Shown here: positions 1 to 5,907 of the stretch, one piece after another | Layout: every line of letters starts with the position of its first letter | How positions within the stretch are numbered: position 1 is the first letter of the stretch | NCBI GenBank assembly: GCA_027623615.1 | Contig: JAQBVH010000238.1 | Location: 1 to 5,907, forward strand | Direction of reading: 5' to 3' | DNA: 5,907 nucleotides | From: Planctomycetota bacterium | GTDB lineage: Bacteria; Planctomycetota; UBA1135; GCA-002686595 | Position numbers and translations under genes: made by a program | Notes under the pieces: generated by a model | The model's database searches: none | Seen by the model: only the letters and a program-made list of their open reading frames with translations | Told to the model about the DNA's origin: nothing

Positions 1-44
1 TCGGAGGCGTGAGTGTTGTTTGGCGCCACACCTGACGGTGTGAC
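1..44. repeat. Direct repeat, copy 1 (44 bp, period 108)
   Basis: This 44-base stretch recurs at 109-152 with a single difference (A at 12, T at 120). It holds the 8-base palindrome TGGCGCCA (21-28) and a 6-bp inverted repeat, CACACC (27-32) and GGTGTG (37-42), around the loop TGAC. All three + frames meet a stop inside it, so it is probably intergenic or the very end of a gene lying to the left. The copy starts at the window edge, so its left arm, by analogy with 100-118 before copy 2, would lie outside. No terminal inverted repeats or transposase are seen. Confidence 0.9.
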
Positions 45-77
45 GACCGGAGCTTGCACCTGTGGCGCACGCTCCTG

Positions 78-98
78 GGCGACCCCGTTGGGGCCGCC
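78..98. other. Inverted repeat between the two repeat copies
   Basis: GGCG (78-81) and CCCC (83-86) pair with GGGG (90-93) and CGCC (95-98), with one A/C mismatch and a GTT loop. Transcribed, this would make a stable stem of eight G-C pairs. No T tract follows, so a classic intrinsic terminator is unlikely. It lies in the unit separating the two 44-base copies and may be one hairpin of a multi-stem repeat element. Confidence 0.6.
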
Positions 99-99
99 T

Positions 100-118
100 A
101 CGCCTCATTCGGAGGCGT
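100..118. other. Perfect 7-bp hairpin overlapping repeat copy 2
   Basis: ACGCCTC (100-106) and GAGGCGT (112-118) form a perfect stem around the loop ATTCG. The right arm lies inside repeat copy 2, and the same right arm is present at the window's first bases in copy 1. Copy 1 would therefore probably have the left arm just outside the window, making the true repeat unit longer than 44 bases. Confidence 0.65.
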
Positions 119-152
119 GTGTGTTGTTTGGCGCCACACCTGACGGTGTGAC
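109..152. repeat. Direct repeat, copy 2 (44 bp, period 108)
   Basis: This matches 1-44 at 43 of 44 positions. It repeats the palindrome TGGCGCCA (129-136) and the CACACC / GGTGTG stem (135-140 with 145-150). After 152 the sequence diverges from that after copy 1, so the array ends here and the remaining 104 bases lead into the lipoprotein gene. As the period of 108 is a multiple of three, the same decapeptide GGV(S/C)VVWRHT followed by TGA can be read in one + frame in both copies (3-35 and 111-143). Confidence 0.9.
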
Positions 153-193
153 AGCCCGGCCAGGAGAGTCGGACATCGGAATCCTGAGTCCTG

Positions 194-203
194 CTCGCGC
201 GAG
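194..203. promoter_or_regulatory. 10-base palindrome in lipoprotein leader
   Basis: CTCGCGCGAG is a perfect palindrome about 54 bases before the start codon. It could be a small operator, but in GC-rich DNA such palindromes arise by chance. I see no convincing -35/-10 pair between 153 and 256; the AT-richest spot is TTGCCTTAACAT at 204-215. Confidence 0.2.
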
Positions 204-244
204 TTGCCTTAACATCGACGGCCCTGGCTCCATCCCCGTCTTCC

Positions 245-250
245 GGAGGA
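245..250 (+). promoter_or_regulatory. Shine-Dalgarno of the lipoprotein gene
   Basis: GGAGGA lies 6 bases before the ATG at 257. It is a near-ideal ribosome binding site, fixes that ATG as the start, and is the only clear one in the window. Confidence 0.85.
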
Positions 251-256
251 CACCCA

Positions 257-3200
257 ATGCGAGCCCTCTTGTCCGCTTGTGCCTTGCTCGTACCCCTCGC
301 GGCCTGTGGCGGAGGCTCCGGAAGCGGCGCCTCGTCCGCTGCGGGCTCGTTCGAGATCGTCAGCATCAACGTGGTCCACGGCCAGCAGTGGAAGATCAAC
401 CGCGCGCTGCGGGTGACCTTCAGCGCCGAGGTCGATCCCGCGACGGTGAACTTCAACACGGTCTCGATCACCGACACGCAGGGGTTCGGCGCGACTGGCT
501 TCTTCTACCTCGCTGAGGGGGACGCGCGCACGGTCGTGTTCCAGCCGAGCTGCCCGACCCTCGCGGACAGCTCCGACGCGGGCCTGCGTCCTGGTCGTGA
601 GTATCGCATCTCGGTCAAGTCCGCTGCCGTGGACGGCTTCAGCGTGACGAGCAGCGCAGGCGACGTGCTCGACGTGGGAGAGTTCCGCAGCTTCCTGACC
701 CCCGACTCGCTGGACCCGCTCGTCCTGTTCGTCGACACGGTCCCGGGGCCGCCCAAGGTCGAGGTCCTCCCCGTGCGCCTCCAGCCCGGCGAGCTGGTCG
801 ACGACGGCACGCCGTCGACCCACGTCGAGATCGGTGGCTTGCGACGCTTCTTCGGACGCGACCCGGTCACCCTCCAAGGTCGCCTCGAGCCGGGTCTGGA
901 CCTGCCGCTCAACCACTACAGCCTCCCCGAGAACCAGATCGTCTTCTACGTCCACTTCAACCAACCCGTGCGGCCGGGATTGCAGAACGCGGCCCACCTG
1001 CGCATGCAGTACGACGGGCCGAGCGGCTGGACCGCGATGCCAGCCATCGTGCAGCTCGTCGCGAACTGCACCGAGACCGGCGCGATCGCGGAGGTGCGAC
1101 CCCTCGGCATCCTGCCCCAGTCGACCGACCTGCGGCTCGTGCTCGGCGCGGGCTTCGCGGATCTGACCGGTGATGAGACCTCGGCCGACAACGACACGTT
1201 TGCGATGACGCGCGCCCTCTCCTCGGGCGTTCCCAATCCGCTCTTTCCCAACGTCGGTCAGCCGGAGACGGACGAGGTGCTGGAGACCTTCGCCCTCGGC
1301 GGCGCCGGCACCCATTCGCTCGAGGACACGACCGCTCTCTTCCCGGTTCCCGTGGCGGCGTGGGGTGAGGGCATCCTGCAGTCGTCCTTCGCCTTCGACG
1401 GTACGGGCGGACCCGGTGGTGACTTCGACTGGCACATTCCGCCGAGCACCGACCTCGTGCTCGACACGACCAGCGACGTGATCTTCGGCGGCCCCGGCGG
1501 TGCCCCGACCGGCTCGGCGCCCGTGGTCAATGGGATCGTCGACGTGCGCGATCTCTACTTGCCCGCCTCGTCCAAGATCCTCGTCGTGGGCCCGAACACC
1601 TGCACGATCCTGGCCTCCGGTTCGGTGCGTGTGCTGGGTCAGATCTCGGTGCAAGGCGCGGACAATCCGGGGGTCGCGACCCTGAACACGACCAACCAAC
1701 CCGAGGGGGGCGCGGCGGGTCAGGCCGGCGGAGGAGACGGCGGCGCAGCGTCGCCGCTGACGACGGCATCCAGCCCGGCGGGTCTGGCCGGAAACGGTCC
1801 CTTCAACGCGACCGGCCAGGGCGGCGGCGGCGGTGAGAGCTCCTACAAGGTCATCCACCCAGGCAAACGCCATGGCGCGGGCGGCGGTGGCGGCGGCCTC
1901 GGGCACAACGTGCGCTACGACCACGACGGCTTGCCCCAGACGGGGTGGGTGCGCGTGCAGACCCTTGTGGGCCTCGACGCCGAGCACGGCGGCTTCGGTT
2001 CGACGGGCGCTTGGGGCGCCATCAACCAGGTCGGAACCGCGATCGGCGGCTACGAGGGGCCGAGGCCCTTCCTGGACAACGACGACGGGAACGACTTCAT
2101 CGGAACGAAGCTGACCACCGGGGGCCAAATGATCCTCGGGGAGCTCGAGGACATGCTGGCCGGGTCCGGGGGTGGCGGTGGCGGCGACACCTCGTACACC
2201 GACACCTTTCCCAAGCTGCCGTTCGACCCCACCGGCGACGAGAAGGGCTGCGGCGGCGGCGGAGGCGGCGGCGGGCTGCGCATCCTCGCTATTGGACCGA
2301 TCACGGTCGGTGACGCGATGCTGAACGGGTCGATCGTGCTGGACGGCGGCACGGGCGGCGGCGGCGAGAACTCGTGGGAGCGCTACGGCGGCGGTTCGGG
2401 CGGCGGCTCGGGCGGGCACCTGGTGATGTCGAGCGCCGCCTCGATCACGATCCATGGCCGCGCGACCACGGGCGGACCCTGGTACGACGACGTCGGCGAC
2501 TCCTATCACAGCGCGCGCACGCTCTCGGCCCTCGGCGGTCAAGGCGGGGCGGGCAAGCTGGACCGGGGCGGCGCCAAGGCCACAGGGCCCGTGCCCTGGT
2601 CCTGCTCCGCGATCCCCTTCGAGTACTTCGAGGGGCACACGGACGTTCGGCCCTACAACACGGCCTGCTTCCAGAACCTGCCCCACTTCAACGAGCCGGA
2701 GGGTCCCTGCTGGGGCGCCGGCGGCGACGGCGGACCGGGGCTGGTGCAGCTGCACGTCGAGGACTTGACCGACATTCACTTCCCCGAGATCGAAGCGGAG
2801 TTCGGCGGGACCTACGCCTCGGGCCTAGACGTCAGCTACGCCATGGCGCCCCCGCCCGAGGGCTGGAAGCGGCCGGGCGAGGTGCCGGACCAGATGGTCC
2901 CGTTCTTCGGTCGTCTGTCGATGGCGCGCTCGCGCTGGATCCCGCTGGGCCTCGCCAGGGTCAATGACCTCGGTGGCACGGACCAGGTGGTGCTGCATGG
3001 CCTCGCTGGCGCGATCCCCCACGGCCCCGGTGGCGGCGTCGACCACGAGGACCCGATCGTCGGCCCCTTCGTCCAGGCGCAACTCGACCACGACCTGGTG
3101 CTCGACGCGAGCGGCCTGGCCCCCGGGGACTCGCGCTACGCGGACAATCCGGCGCTCCTACGTCAGGCCTCGCTCGAGGTGGTCGACTCGGCCGACCCGG

Positions 3201-3637
3201 GCTTCGTGACCCTGTTCTCGATCGTCGGCGCGAGCTATGACCCGGCCGGGCCGAGCTTCCTCATCCACCTCGACCCCGGCGGTCCGAACCCGGACCACCT
3301 CACCTTGGGGGGCGACGCCCTGGTCGCGATCGTCCCGCACACCGCCCGCGTGGTGACCAGCGGCGTGTTCGACGGCTACCCCTCCGAGGCCGAGATCCGG
3401 TTGCTCTACGACGCCACCAAGGTCGACCCCTTCGGCGGCGGCCCGTCGACGGACCTGGCCTGGTCCACCGTTTTCGGAGGCGGCGACCCGACCGACGACC
3501 TGTCGAACCTCAACCTGGAGGACTGGGACTTCGTCCGCTTCCAGACGATCTTCGACCTCGACACGGCCGGCGACGGCGTGGACCTGGACACGGCCCGCCC
3601 TGGCCTGGACCTGCTCCGCCTGCAGTTCGAGTTTTAG
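257..3637 (+). CDS. Large secreted lipoprotein with Ig-like and Gly-rich solenoid-like regions
   Basis: A 1126-residue surface protein with no enzymatic motif seen. A signal peptide ends in the lipobox L14-A15-A16-C17, so Cys17 is probably lipidated; Gly18 fits outer-membrane sorting. Residues about 32-148 resemble an SbsA-type Ig-like domain (Big_5), with the usual `LRVTFSAEVDPATVN` strand. About 165-322 looks like a second, more divergent one (`IVFYVHFNQPVRPGL`). About 345-830 is Gly-rich, with tracts near 484-550, 637-643, 666-673 and 697-720. Between them lie strand-like segments (449-471, 674-702, 721-741) of alternating hydrophobic residues followed by Gly, as in parallel beta-helices with Gly-rich loops. 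Residues about 850-1126 match no family I know and end in an Asp-rich tail. The start is set by GGAGGA at 245-250. It is likely monocistronic. A structural or adhesive envelope role is inference. Confidence 0.9.
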   Translation: MRALLSACALLVPLAACGGGSGSGASSAAGSFEIVSINVVHGQQWKINRALRVTFSAEVDPATVNFNTVSITDTQGFGATGFFYLAEGDARTVVFQPSCPTLADSSDAGLRPGREYRISVKSAAVDGFSVTSSAGDVLDVGEFRSFLTPDSLDPLVLFVDTVPGPPKVEVLPVRLQPGELVDDGTPSTHVEIGGLRRFFGRDPVTLQGRLEPGLDLPLNHYSLPENQIVFYVHFNQPVRPGLQNAAHLRMQYDGPSGWTAMPAIVQLVANCTETGAIAEVRPLGILPQSTDLRLVLGAGFADLTGDETSADNDTFAMTRALSSGVPNPLFPNVGQPETDEVLETFALGGAGTHSLEDTTALFPVPVAAWGEGILQSSFAFDGTGGPGGDFDWHIPPSTDLVLDTTSDVIFGGPGGAPTGSAPVVNGIVDVRDLYLPASSKILVVGPNTCTILASGSVRVLGQISVQGADNPGVATLNTTNQPEGGAAGQAGGGDGGAASPLTTASSPAGLAGNGPFNATGQGGGGGESSYKVIHPGKRHGAGGGGGGLGHNVRYDHDGLPQTGWVRVQTLVGLDAEHGGFGSTGAWGAINQVGTAIGGYEGPRPFLDNDDGNDFIGTKLTTGGQMILGELEDMLAGSGGGGGGDTSYTDTFPKLPFDPTGDEKGCGGGGGGGGLRILAIGPITVGDAMLNGSIVLDGGTGGGGENSWERYGGGSGGGSGGHLVMSSAASITIHGRATTGGPWYDDVGDSYHSARTLSALGGQGGAGKLDRGGAKATGPVPWSCSAIPFEYFEGHTDVRPYNTACFQNLPHFNEPEGPCWGAGGDGGPGLVQLHVEDLTDIHFPEIEAEFGGTYASGLDVSYAMAPPPEGWKRPGEVPDQMVPFFGRLSMARSRWIPLGLARVNDLGGTDQVVLHGLAGAIPHGPGGGVDHEDPIVGPFVQAQLDHDLVLDASGLAPGDSRYADNPALLRQASLEVVDSADPGFVTLFSIVGASYDPAGPSFLIHLDPGGPNPDHLTLGGDALVAIVPHTARVVTSGVFDGYPSEAEIRLLYDATKVDPFGGGPSTDLAWSTVFGGGDPTDDLSNLNLEDWDFVRFQTIFDLDTAGDGVDLDTARPGLDLLRLQFEF
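2252..2275 (+). repeat. Eight consecutive glycine codons
   Basis: Gly666-Gly673 of the lipoprotein are encoded by GGC, GGA and GGG codons in an almost pure GGC run directly after Cys665. It is the longest of several Gly-codon runs (others near 1820-1835, 1879-1898 and 2167-2187). Such runs are prone to slippage, so tract length could vary between strains. Confidence 0.8.
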
Positions 3638-3678
3638 CAGCCCATGGCAAGACTCATTCCGCCGCGATGTGGCGCCGC

Positions 3679-3696
3679 GCGGCCCGGGGCGGCCGC
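3679..3696. terminator. GC-rich hairpin after the lipoprotein gene
   Basis: GCGGCC (3679-3684) and GGCCGC (3691-3696) form a 6-bp all-G-C stem with a 6-base loop, about 40 bases after the TAG at 3635-3637. No T tract follows, so it is only a weak candidate for transcription termination. GGCGGCCGCC (3688-3697) is also a palindrome that overlaps it. Confidence 0.25.
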
Positions 3697-3708
3697 CGGA
3701 AGCCTCGC

Positions 3709-3724
3709 CGAATCCACGGATTCG
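3709..3724. promoter_or_regulatory. 16-base dyad, possible operator
   Basis: CGAATCC and GGATTCG are perfect 7-base arms around AC. The 2-base centre is too short for a good RNA hairpin but suits a dimeric DNA-binding protein. It is AT-richer than its surroundings and sits about 190 bases before the hydrolase start. Which gene it would control is unknown. Confidence 0.35.
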
Positions 3725-3775
3725 CCGATGTTTCCGCCGTCCACCCCGAACCACGGTTCACCACACCGCGACGAG

Positions 3776-3797
3776 AGCAGTTTCACCACGGACTGCT
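3776..3797. other. Inverted repeat AGCAGT / ACTGCT
   Basis: Arms at 3776-3781 and 3792-3797 are perfect 6-mers separated by 10 bases, with one further G-T pair inward. It may be an operator or a small RNA hairpin in the 276-base gap between the lipoprotein and hydrolase genes. A further weak pairing follows (TCCCC 3805-3809 with GGGGA 3829-3833, enclosing the palindrome GGGTCGACCC 3812-3821). No small ORF in this gap is convincing. Confidence 0.3.
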
Positions 3798-3901
3798 AAG
3801 TCGATCCCCACGGGTCGACCCACCCACCGGGGAGACCGACCCGCGCCGGCGAGGGTTGCGGGTGGGCCTGCAGATCTCGCGGCCTCCTCCCCCGTCGCGG
3901 T

Positions 3902-3907
3902 TACCGT
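3902..3907 (+). promoter_or_regulatory. Possible -10 box for a leaderless hydrolase mRNA
   Basis: TACCGT fits TANNNT and ends 6 bases before the ATG at 3914, the spacing known for leaderless transcripts in several GC-rich bacteria. The region before that ATG has no Shine-Dalgarno, which fits. No -35 box is recognisable at the normal distance, and the match is short, so this is tentative. Confidence 0.3.
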
Positions 3908-3913
3908 ACGCCG

Positions 3914-4750
3914 ATGCCGGCGACCGTGACCCAGCTCGACAGCCTCCGCTATCCGGGCGACCCCGACCGGATCGTCCGGATCCGGGTCGAGGGGCCCGAG
4001 CCCGCGACGGCTGCTCCAGGCCCCGCCGTGATCGTGCTGCACGGGTTCAAGGGGTTCATGAACTGGGGCTTCTTCCCGACGCTCTCGACGCGGCTGGCCG
4101 AAGCCGGGTTCACCGTGGTCAGCATGAACGCCAGCGGGTGTGGGATCGGTGAGGACCTCGAGAGCTTCACCGATAACGACGGCTTCGCGCGCAACGGCTA
4201 CACGCGGGAGCTCGAGGACCTGGACCTCGTGCGCGATCATCTCGCGACCCTCCACGTGGATCCGAAGCGCCTGGCGGTGTTCGGTCACAGCCGCGGGGGC
4301 GGCATGGCGCTGCTGCACGCGGCCGAGCGCGGGGACTACCGCGCGGTCGTGACCTGGGCCGCGATCTCCCACATTCATCGCTTCGACGTGGCGACCAAGG
4401 CGGCCTGGCGCGAGGCCGGGGAGCTGTGGATCCCCAATGCCCGCACGGGTCAGCCGCACCGGCTCGACCTCGAGATCCTGCTCGACGCCGAGCGCAACAA
4501 GGAGCGCCTCGACATCCTCGGCGCCTGCGCGCGCCTCAGCGCCCCGACCCTGCTCGTGCACGGCACGGGCGACGCGACGGTCCCGTTCGCCGAGTCCGAG
4601 ACCCTCGCCGCCGCGTTGCCGTGTGCCGTGCACGTCAGGCTGGACCGCGCGAGCCACACCCTGGACGTCGTCCACCCCTTCGCGGGCACGACCGCAGCGC
4701 TCGAGGCGGCCCTCGACGCCACCCGCGCCTTCCTGCTGCAGCACGTCTAG
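3914..4750 (+). CDS. Alpha/beta hydrolase (dienelactone hydrolase/S9-like)
   Basis: A 278-residue serine hydrolase, a normal length for the fold. No signal peptide or membrane segment is seen, so it is probably cytoplasmic. HGF at 43-45, after the strand `PAVIVLHG`, is the oxyanion-hole region. The nucleophile elbow is G124-H-S126-R-G-G. D220 in `LLVHGTGDATVP` is the likely acid, and H248 in `ASHTL` the likely base, with H254 (`VHPF`) a second candidate. All three triad residues are therefore present. Residues about 155-200 are charged and may form a short cap over the active site. The substrate cannot be told: esterase, dienelactone hydrolase or acylpeptidase-like activity are all possible. 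The ATG is chosen because the fold starts soon after it; no Shine-Dalgarno precedes it. The TAG stop is 5 bases before the TerB_N gene, suggesting a shared transcript. Confidence 0.9.
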   Translation: MPATVTQLDSLRYPGDPDRIVRIRVEGPEPATAAPGPAVIVLHGFKGFMNWGFFPTLSTRLAEAGFTVVSMNASGCGIGEDLESFTDNDGFARNGYTRELEDLDLVRDHLATLHVDPKRLAVFGHSRGGGMALLHAAERGDYRAVVTWAAISHIHRFDVATKAAWREAGELWIPNARTGQPHRLDLEILLDAERNKERLDILGACARLSAPTLLVHGTGDATVPFAESETLAAALPCAVHVRLDRASHTLDVVHPFAGTTAALEAALDATRAFLLQHV

Positions 4751-4755
4751 CAACG

Positions 4756-5907
4756 GTGCCCATCTCCCTCTTCGACGTCCTCCTGCGGCTGGCCCAGCTC
4801 GCCATCCTGGCGACGATGCTGGGCGCCGCCGCGGCTTCGGGGGTCGCGCCGGGACGCAAGCGGATCGTGTTCGTCGGGGTGGCGGTCGTGGCCTACGCGC
4901 TGCTCGTTGCCCTGTGGCGCGCCTGGCGCAACCTGATCGCCTTCCCGTGCGACGAGTTCGGTCCGACTGCCGAGGACCCCGAGCGCCTGCGCGAACACTT
5001 CGACAAGGTCGCCAAGGCCAACCGCAACCTCGTCGCCCGCTGGCGGGTCCAGGGGAGGCTGCGTGACCAGCTCAGCCGCGCCCGGGAGGCGACCGAGGTC
5101 GAGCGCGCCGAGGCAGCGATGGAGAAGGCCCAAGCGGAGCTGGAGATGTGGCGCGGCAAGTACCGCGTCCCCGGGCGCGAGCGGCGCGCCCTCGAGCGAC
5201 GCTTCCGGGACGAGTGGGAGGCCCTGCGCACGCTCAAGTACGTGCACGCCGCCCAGGCGCAGATGGAGCACGCGCACGGCCTCAAGACCGAGCGCGGCCG
5301 GGATCGCGCGCGGGGTCGAGCTCAGGACGTCCTGAGCAAGGGGCTCAACGACAGCGGCGCGGACCAGGAGCTGCTGCTGCGTTTCGGGCGCGAGTCCGGG
5401 CTGCTGCGCGAGGACGCCAGCGAGCCGGCGCCGCAGCTCACCCTGGCCGAGGTCGAGGCGCGTTGGGTCAGCGACCAGGAGACGGTCGAGGTCGGCGGAC
5501 GCAGCCTGCGCGGCCCGCTCTGGCTCGGCGCGCACCTGCCGGGCAAGGTCGAGGAGCCCTCCCTGATCGATCCGGAGCTTCCCGTGTCCTCGCGAGCGAG
5601 CGGGCGCACGGCCCTCGCAGGCTCGTTGAGCTACGCCCAGCTCTCGGGCGCCCAACGCGCCGCGTTCCTCGACTGGATCGCCCAAGGTCGCGCGAGCGAG
5701 GCGCCGAGCACGTTCCTGCGGCTCGAGCTGTGCGCGGTCGAGCGGCGCCTCGTCGAGGGCGAGGCCAGCTCGACCGAGCTGCGCCGCGACGTGCCCGGCC
5801 TCCTCGCGCTGCTCGAGCGACGCGTGCGCGAGGGCGAGGAGCGTCCCCTCGTCGAGTGGGCGCGCAGCCTGTCGCGCTACGCGAGCCTGCGCTTTCCCTT
5901 CGAGGTC
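4756..5907 (+). CDS. Membrane-anchored coiled-coil protein with TerB_N domain (partial, 3' end missing)
   Basis: An open frame from GTG 4756 continues past the right edge; 384 codons are visible. Residues about 4-28 and 36-54 are hydrophobic, giving two probable membrane segments split by a basic PGRKR turn. About 75-195 is highly charged, Arg/Glu/Ala-rich and probably a long helical coiled coil. About 236-384 matches TerB_N (the N-terminal domain found in TerB-related proteins): W237, `LRGPLWLGAHL` (251-261), `EPSLIDPELPV` (267-277), `QRAAFLDWIAQGR` (300-312) and `FLRLELCAVERRLV` (320-333). TerB_N proteins are linked to tellurite-resistance-type stress systems, but the biochemical role is not established, and a TerB_C or TerB part may lie beyond the window. 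No Shine-Dalgarno precedes GTG, so translation may be coupled to the hydrolase; an internal ATG at 4816 would lose the first membrane segment. Confidence 0.8.
   Translation, partial: MPISLFDVLLRLAQLAILATMLGAAAASGVAPGRKRIVFVGVAVVAYALLVALWRAWRNLIAFPCDEFGPTAEDPERLREHFDKVAKANRNLVARWRVQGRLRDQLSRAREATEVERAEAAMEKAQAELEMWRGKYRVPGRERRALERRFRDEWEALRTLKYVHAAQAQMEHAHGLKTERGRDRARGRAQDVLSKGLNDSGADQELLLRFGRESGLLREDASEPAPQLTLAEVEARWVSDQETVEVGGRSLRGPLWLGAHLPGKVEEPSLIDPELPVSSRASGRTALAGSLSYAQLSGAQRAAFLDWIAQGRASEAPSTFLRLELCAVERRLVEGEASSTELRRDVPGLLALLERRVREGEERPLVEWARSLSRYASLRFPFEV

Noticed and set aside
1..152. CRISPR array
   Set aside because: Only two copies, a 44-base repeat with a 64-base gap, the gap itself structured, and no cas genes nearby.
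1..152. Integron attC sites
   Set aside because: GTTGTTT and GTTTGGC resemble but do not match the GTTRRRY core, and no matching RYYYAAC partner or cassette arrangement is seen.
13..516. 167-codon + strand frame through the repeats into the lipoprotein gene
   Set aside because: It starts inside the repeat, overlaps the start and first 86 codons of the well-supported lipoprotein gene in another frame, and becomes Arg-rich shadow sequence there.
209..2779. 856-codon open frame on the - strand antisense to the lipoprotein gene
   Set aside because: Its translation is low-complexity (Arg, Ala, Gly, Val, Asp) with no domain, signal or ribosome site. It follows from the G/C bias at third positions of the real + strand gene, which has a lipobox, Shine-Dalgarno and recognisable domains.
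3551..3605. Asp-rich tail of the lipoprotein (DLDTAGDGVDLD) as a calcium-binding or dockerin repeat
   Set aside because: The Asp spacing does not fit the DxDxDG loop, and only one and a half units are present.
3667..4152. 161-codon + strand frame covering the intergenic region and hydrolase start
   Set aside because: Arg/Pro-rich with no motif, and its second half overlaps the hydrolase in another frame.
3758..4753. 331-codon - strand frame over the hydrolase
   Set aside because: The + strand frame has the full hydrolase triad and motifs; the antisense product is Arg/Gly/Val-rich without any motif.
4747..5685. 312-codon - strand frame over the TerB_N gene
   Set aside because: The + strand frame carries membrane segments and conserved TerB_N motifs, so the antisense frame is a shadow.

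Overview
The window is GC-rich DNA with strong G/C preference at third codon positions. It holds two complete genes and one gene that runs off the right edge, all on the + strand. A large lipoprotein with Ig-like and very glycine-rich parts, GTG use and weak ribosome binding sites fit a high-GC environmental bacterium. My best guess is a Planctomycetota lineage of the marine high-GC type, where I recall similar Ig-like plus Gly-rich secreted proteins; Myxococcota is the main alternative. This is inference from protein style, since no rRNA or marker gene is present.

Layout. 1-152 holds two copies of a 44-base repeat (one mismatch) spaced 108 bases apart, with several inverted repeats in and between them; the array may continue left of the window. 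153-256 is the leader of the first gene and ends in a clear Shine-Dalgarno. 257-3637 encodes a 1126-residue predicted lipoprotein: lipobox, one or two SbsA-type Ig-like domains, a long Gly-rich part with beta-solenoid-like strands, and an unrecognised C-terminal part. 3638-3913 is intergenic, with several inverted repeats and a possible extended-leaderless -10 box just before the next gene. 3914-4750 encodes a 278-residue cytoplasmic alpha/beta hydrolase with an intact catalytic triad. 4756-5907 is the first 384 codons of a membrane-anchored coiled-coil protein carrying a TerB_N domain; its end lies outside the window.

The hydrolase and the TerB_N protein are separated by 5 bases and probably share a transcript. 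The lipoprotein is a separate unit with its own leader and acts at the cell surface. The two most interesting points are the membrane plus coiled-coil plus TerB_N architecture and the structured 108-base-period repeat at the left edge. Nothing in the window by itself proves a new defence or stress system; the missing 3' part of the TerB_N gene and its next neighbours would decide that.
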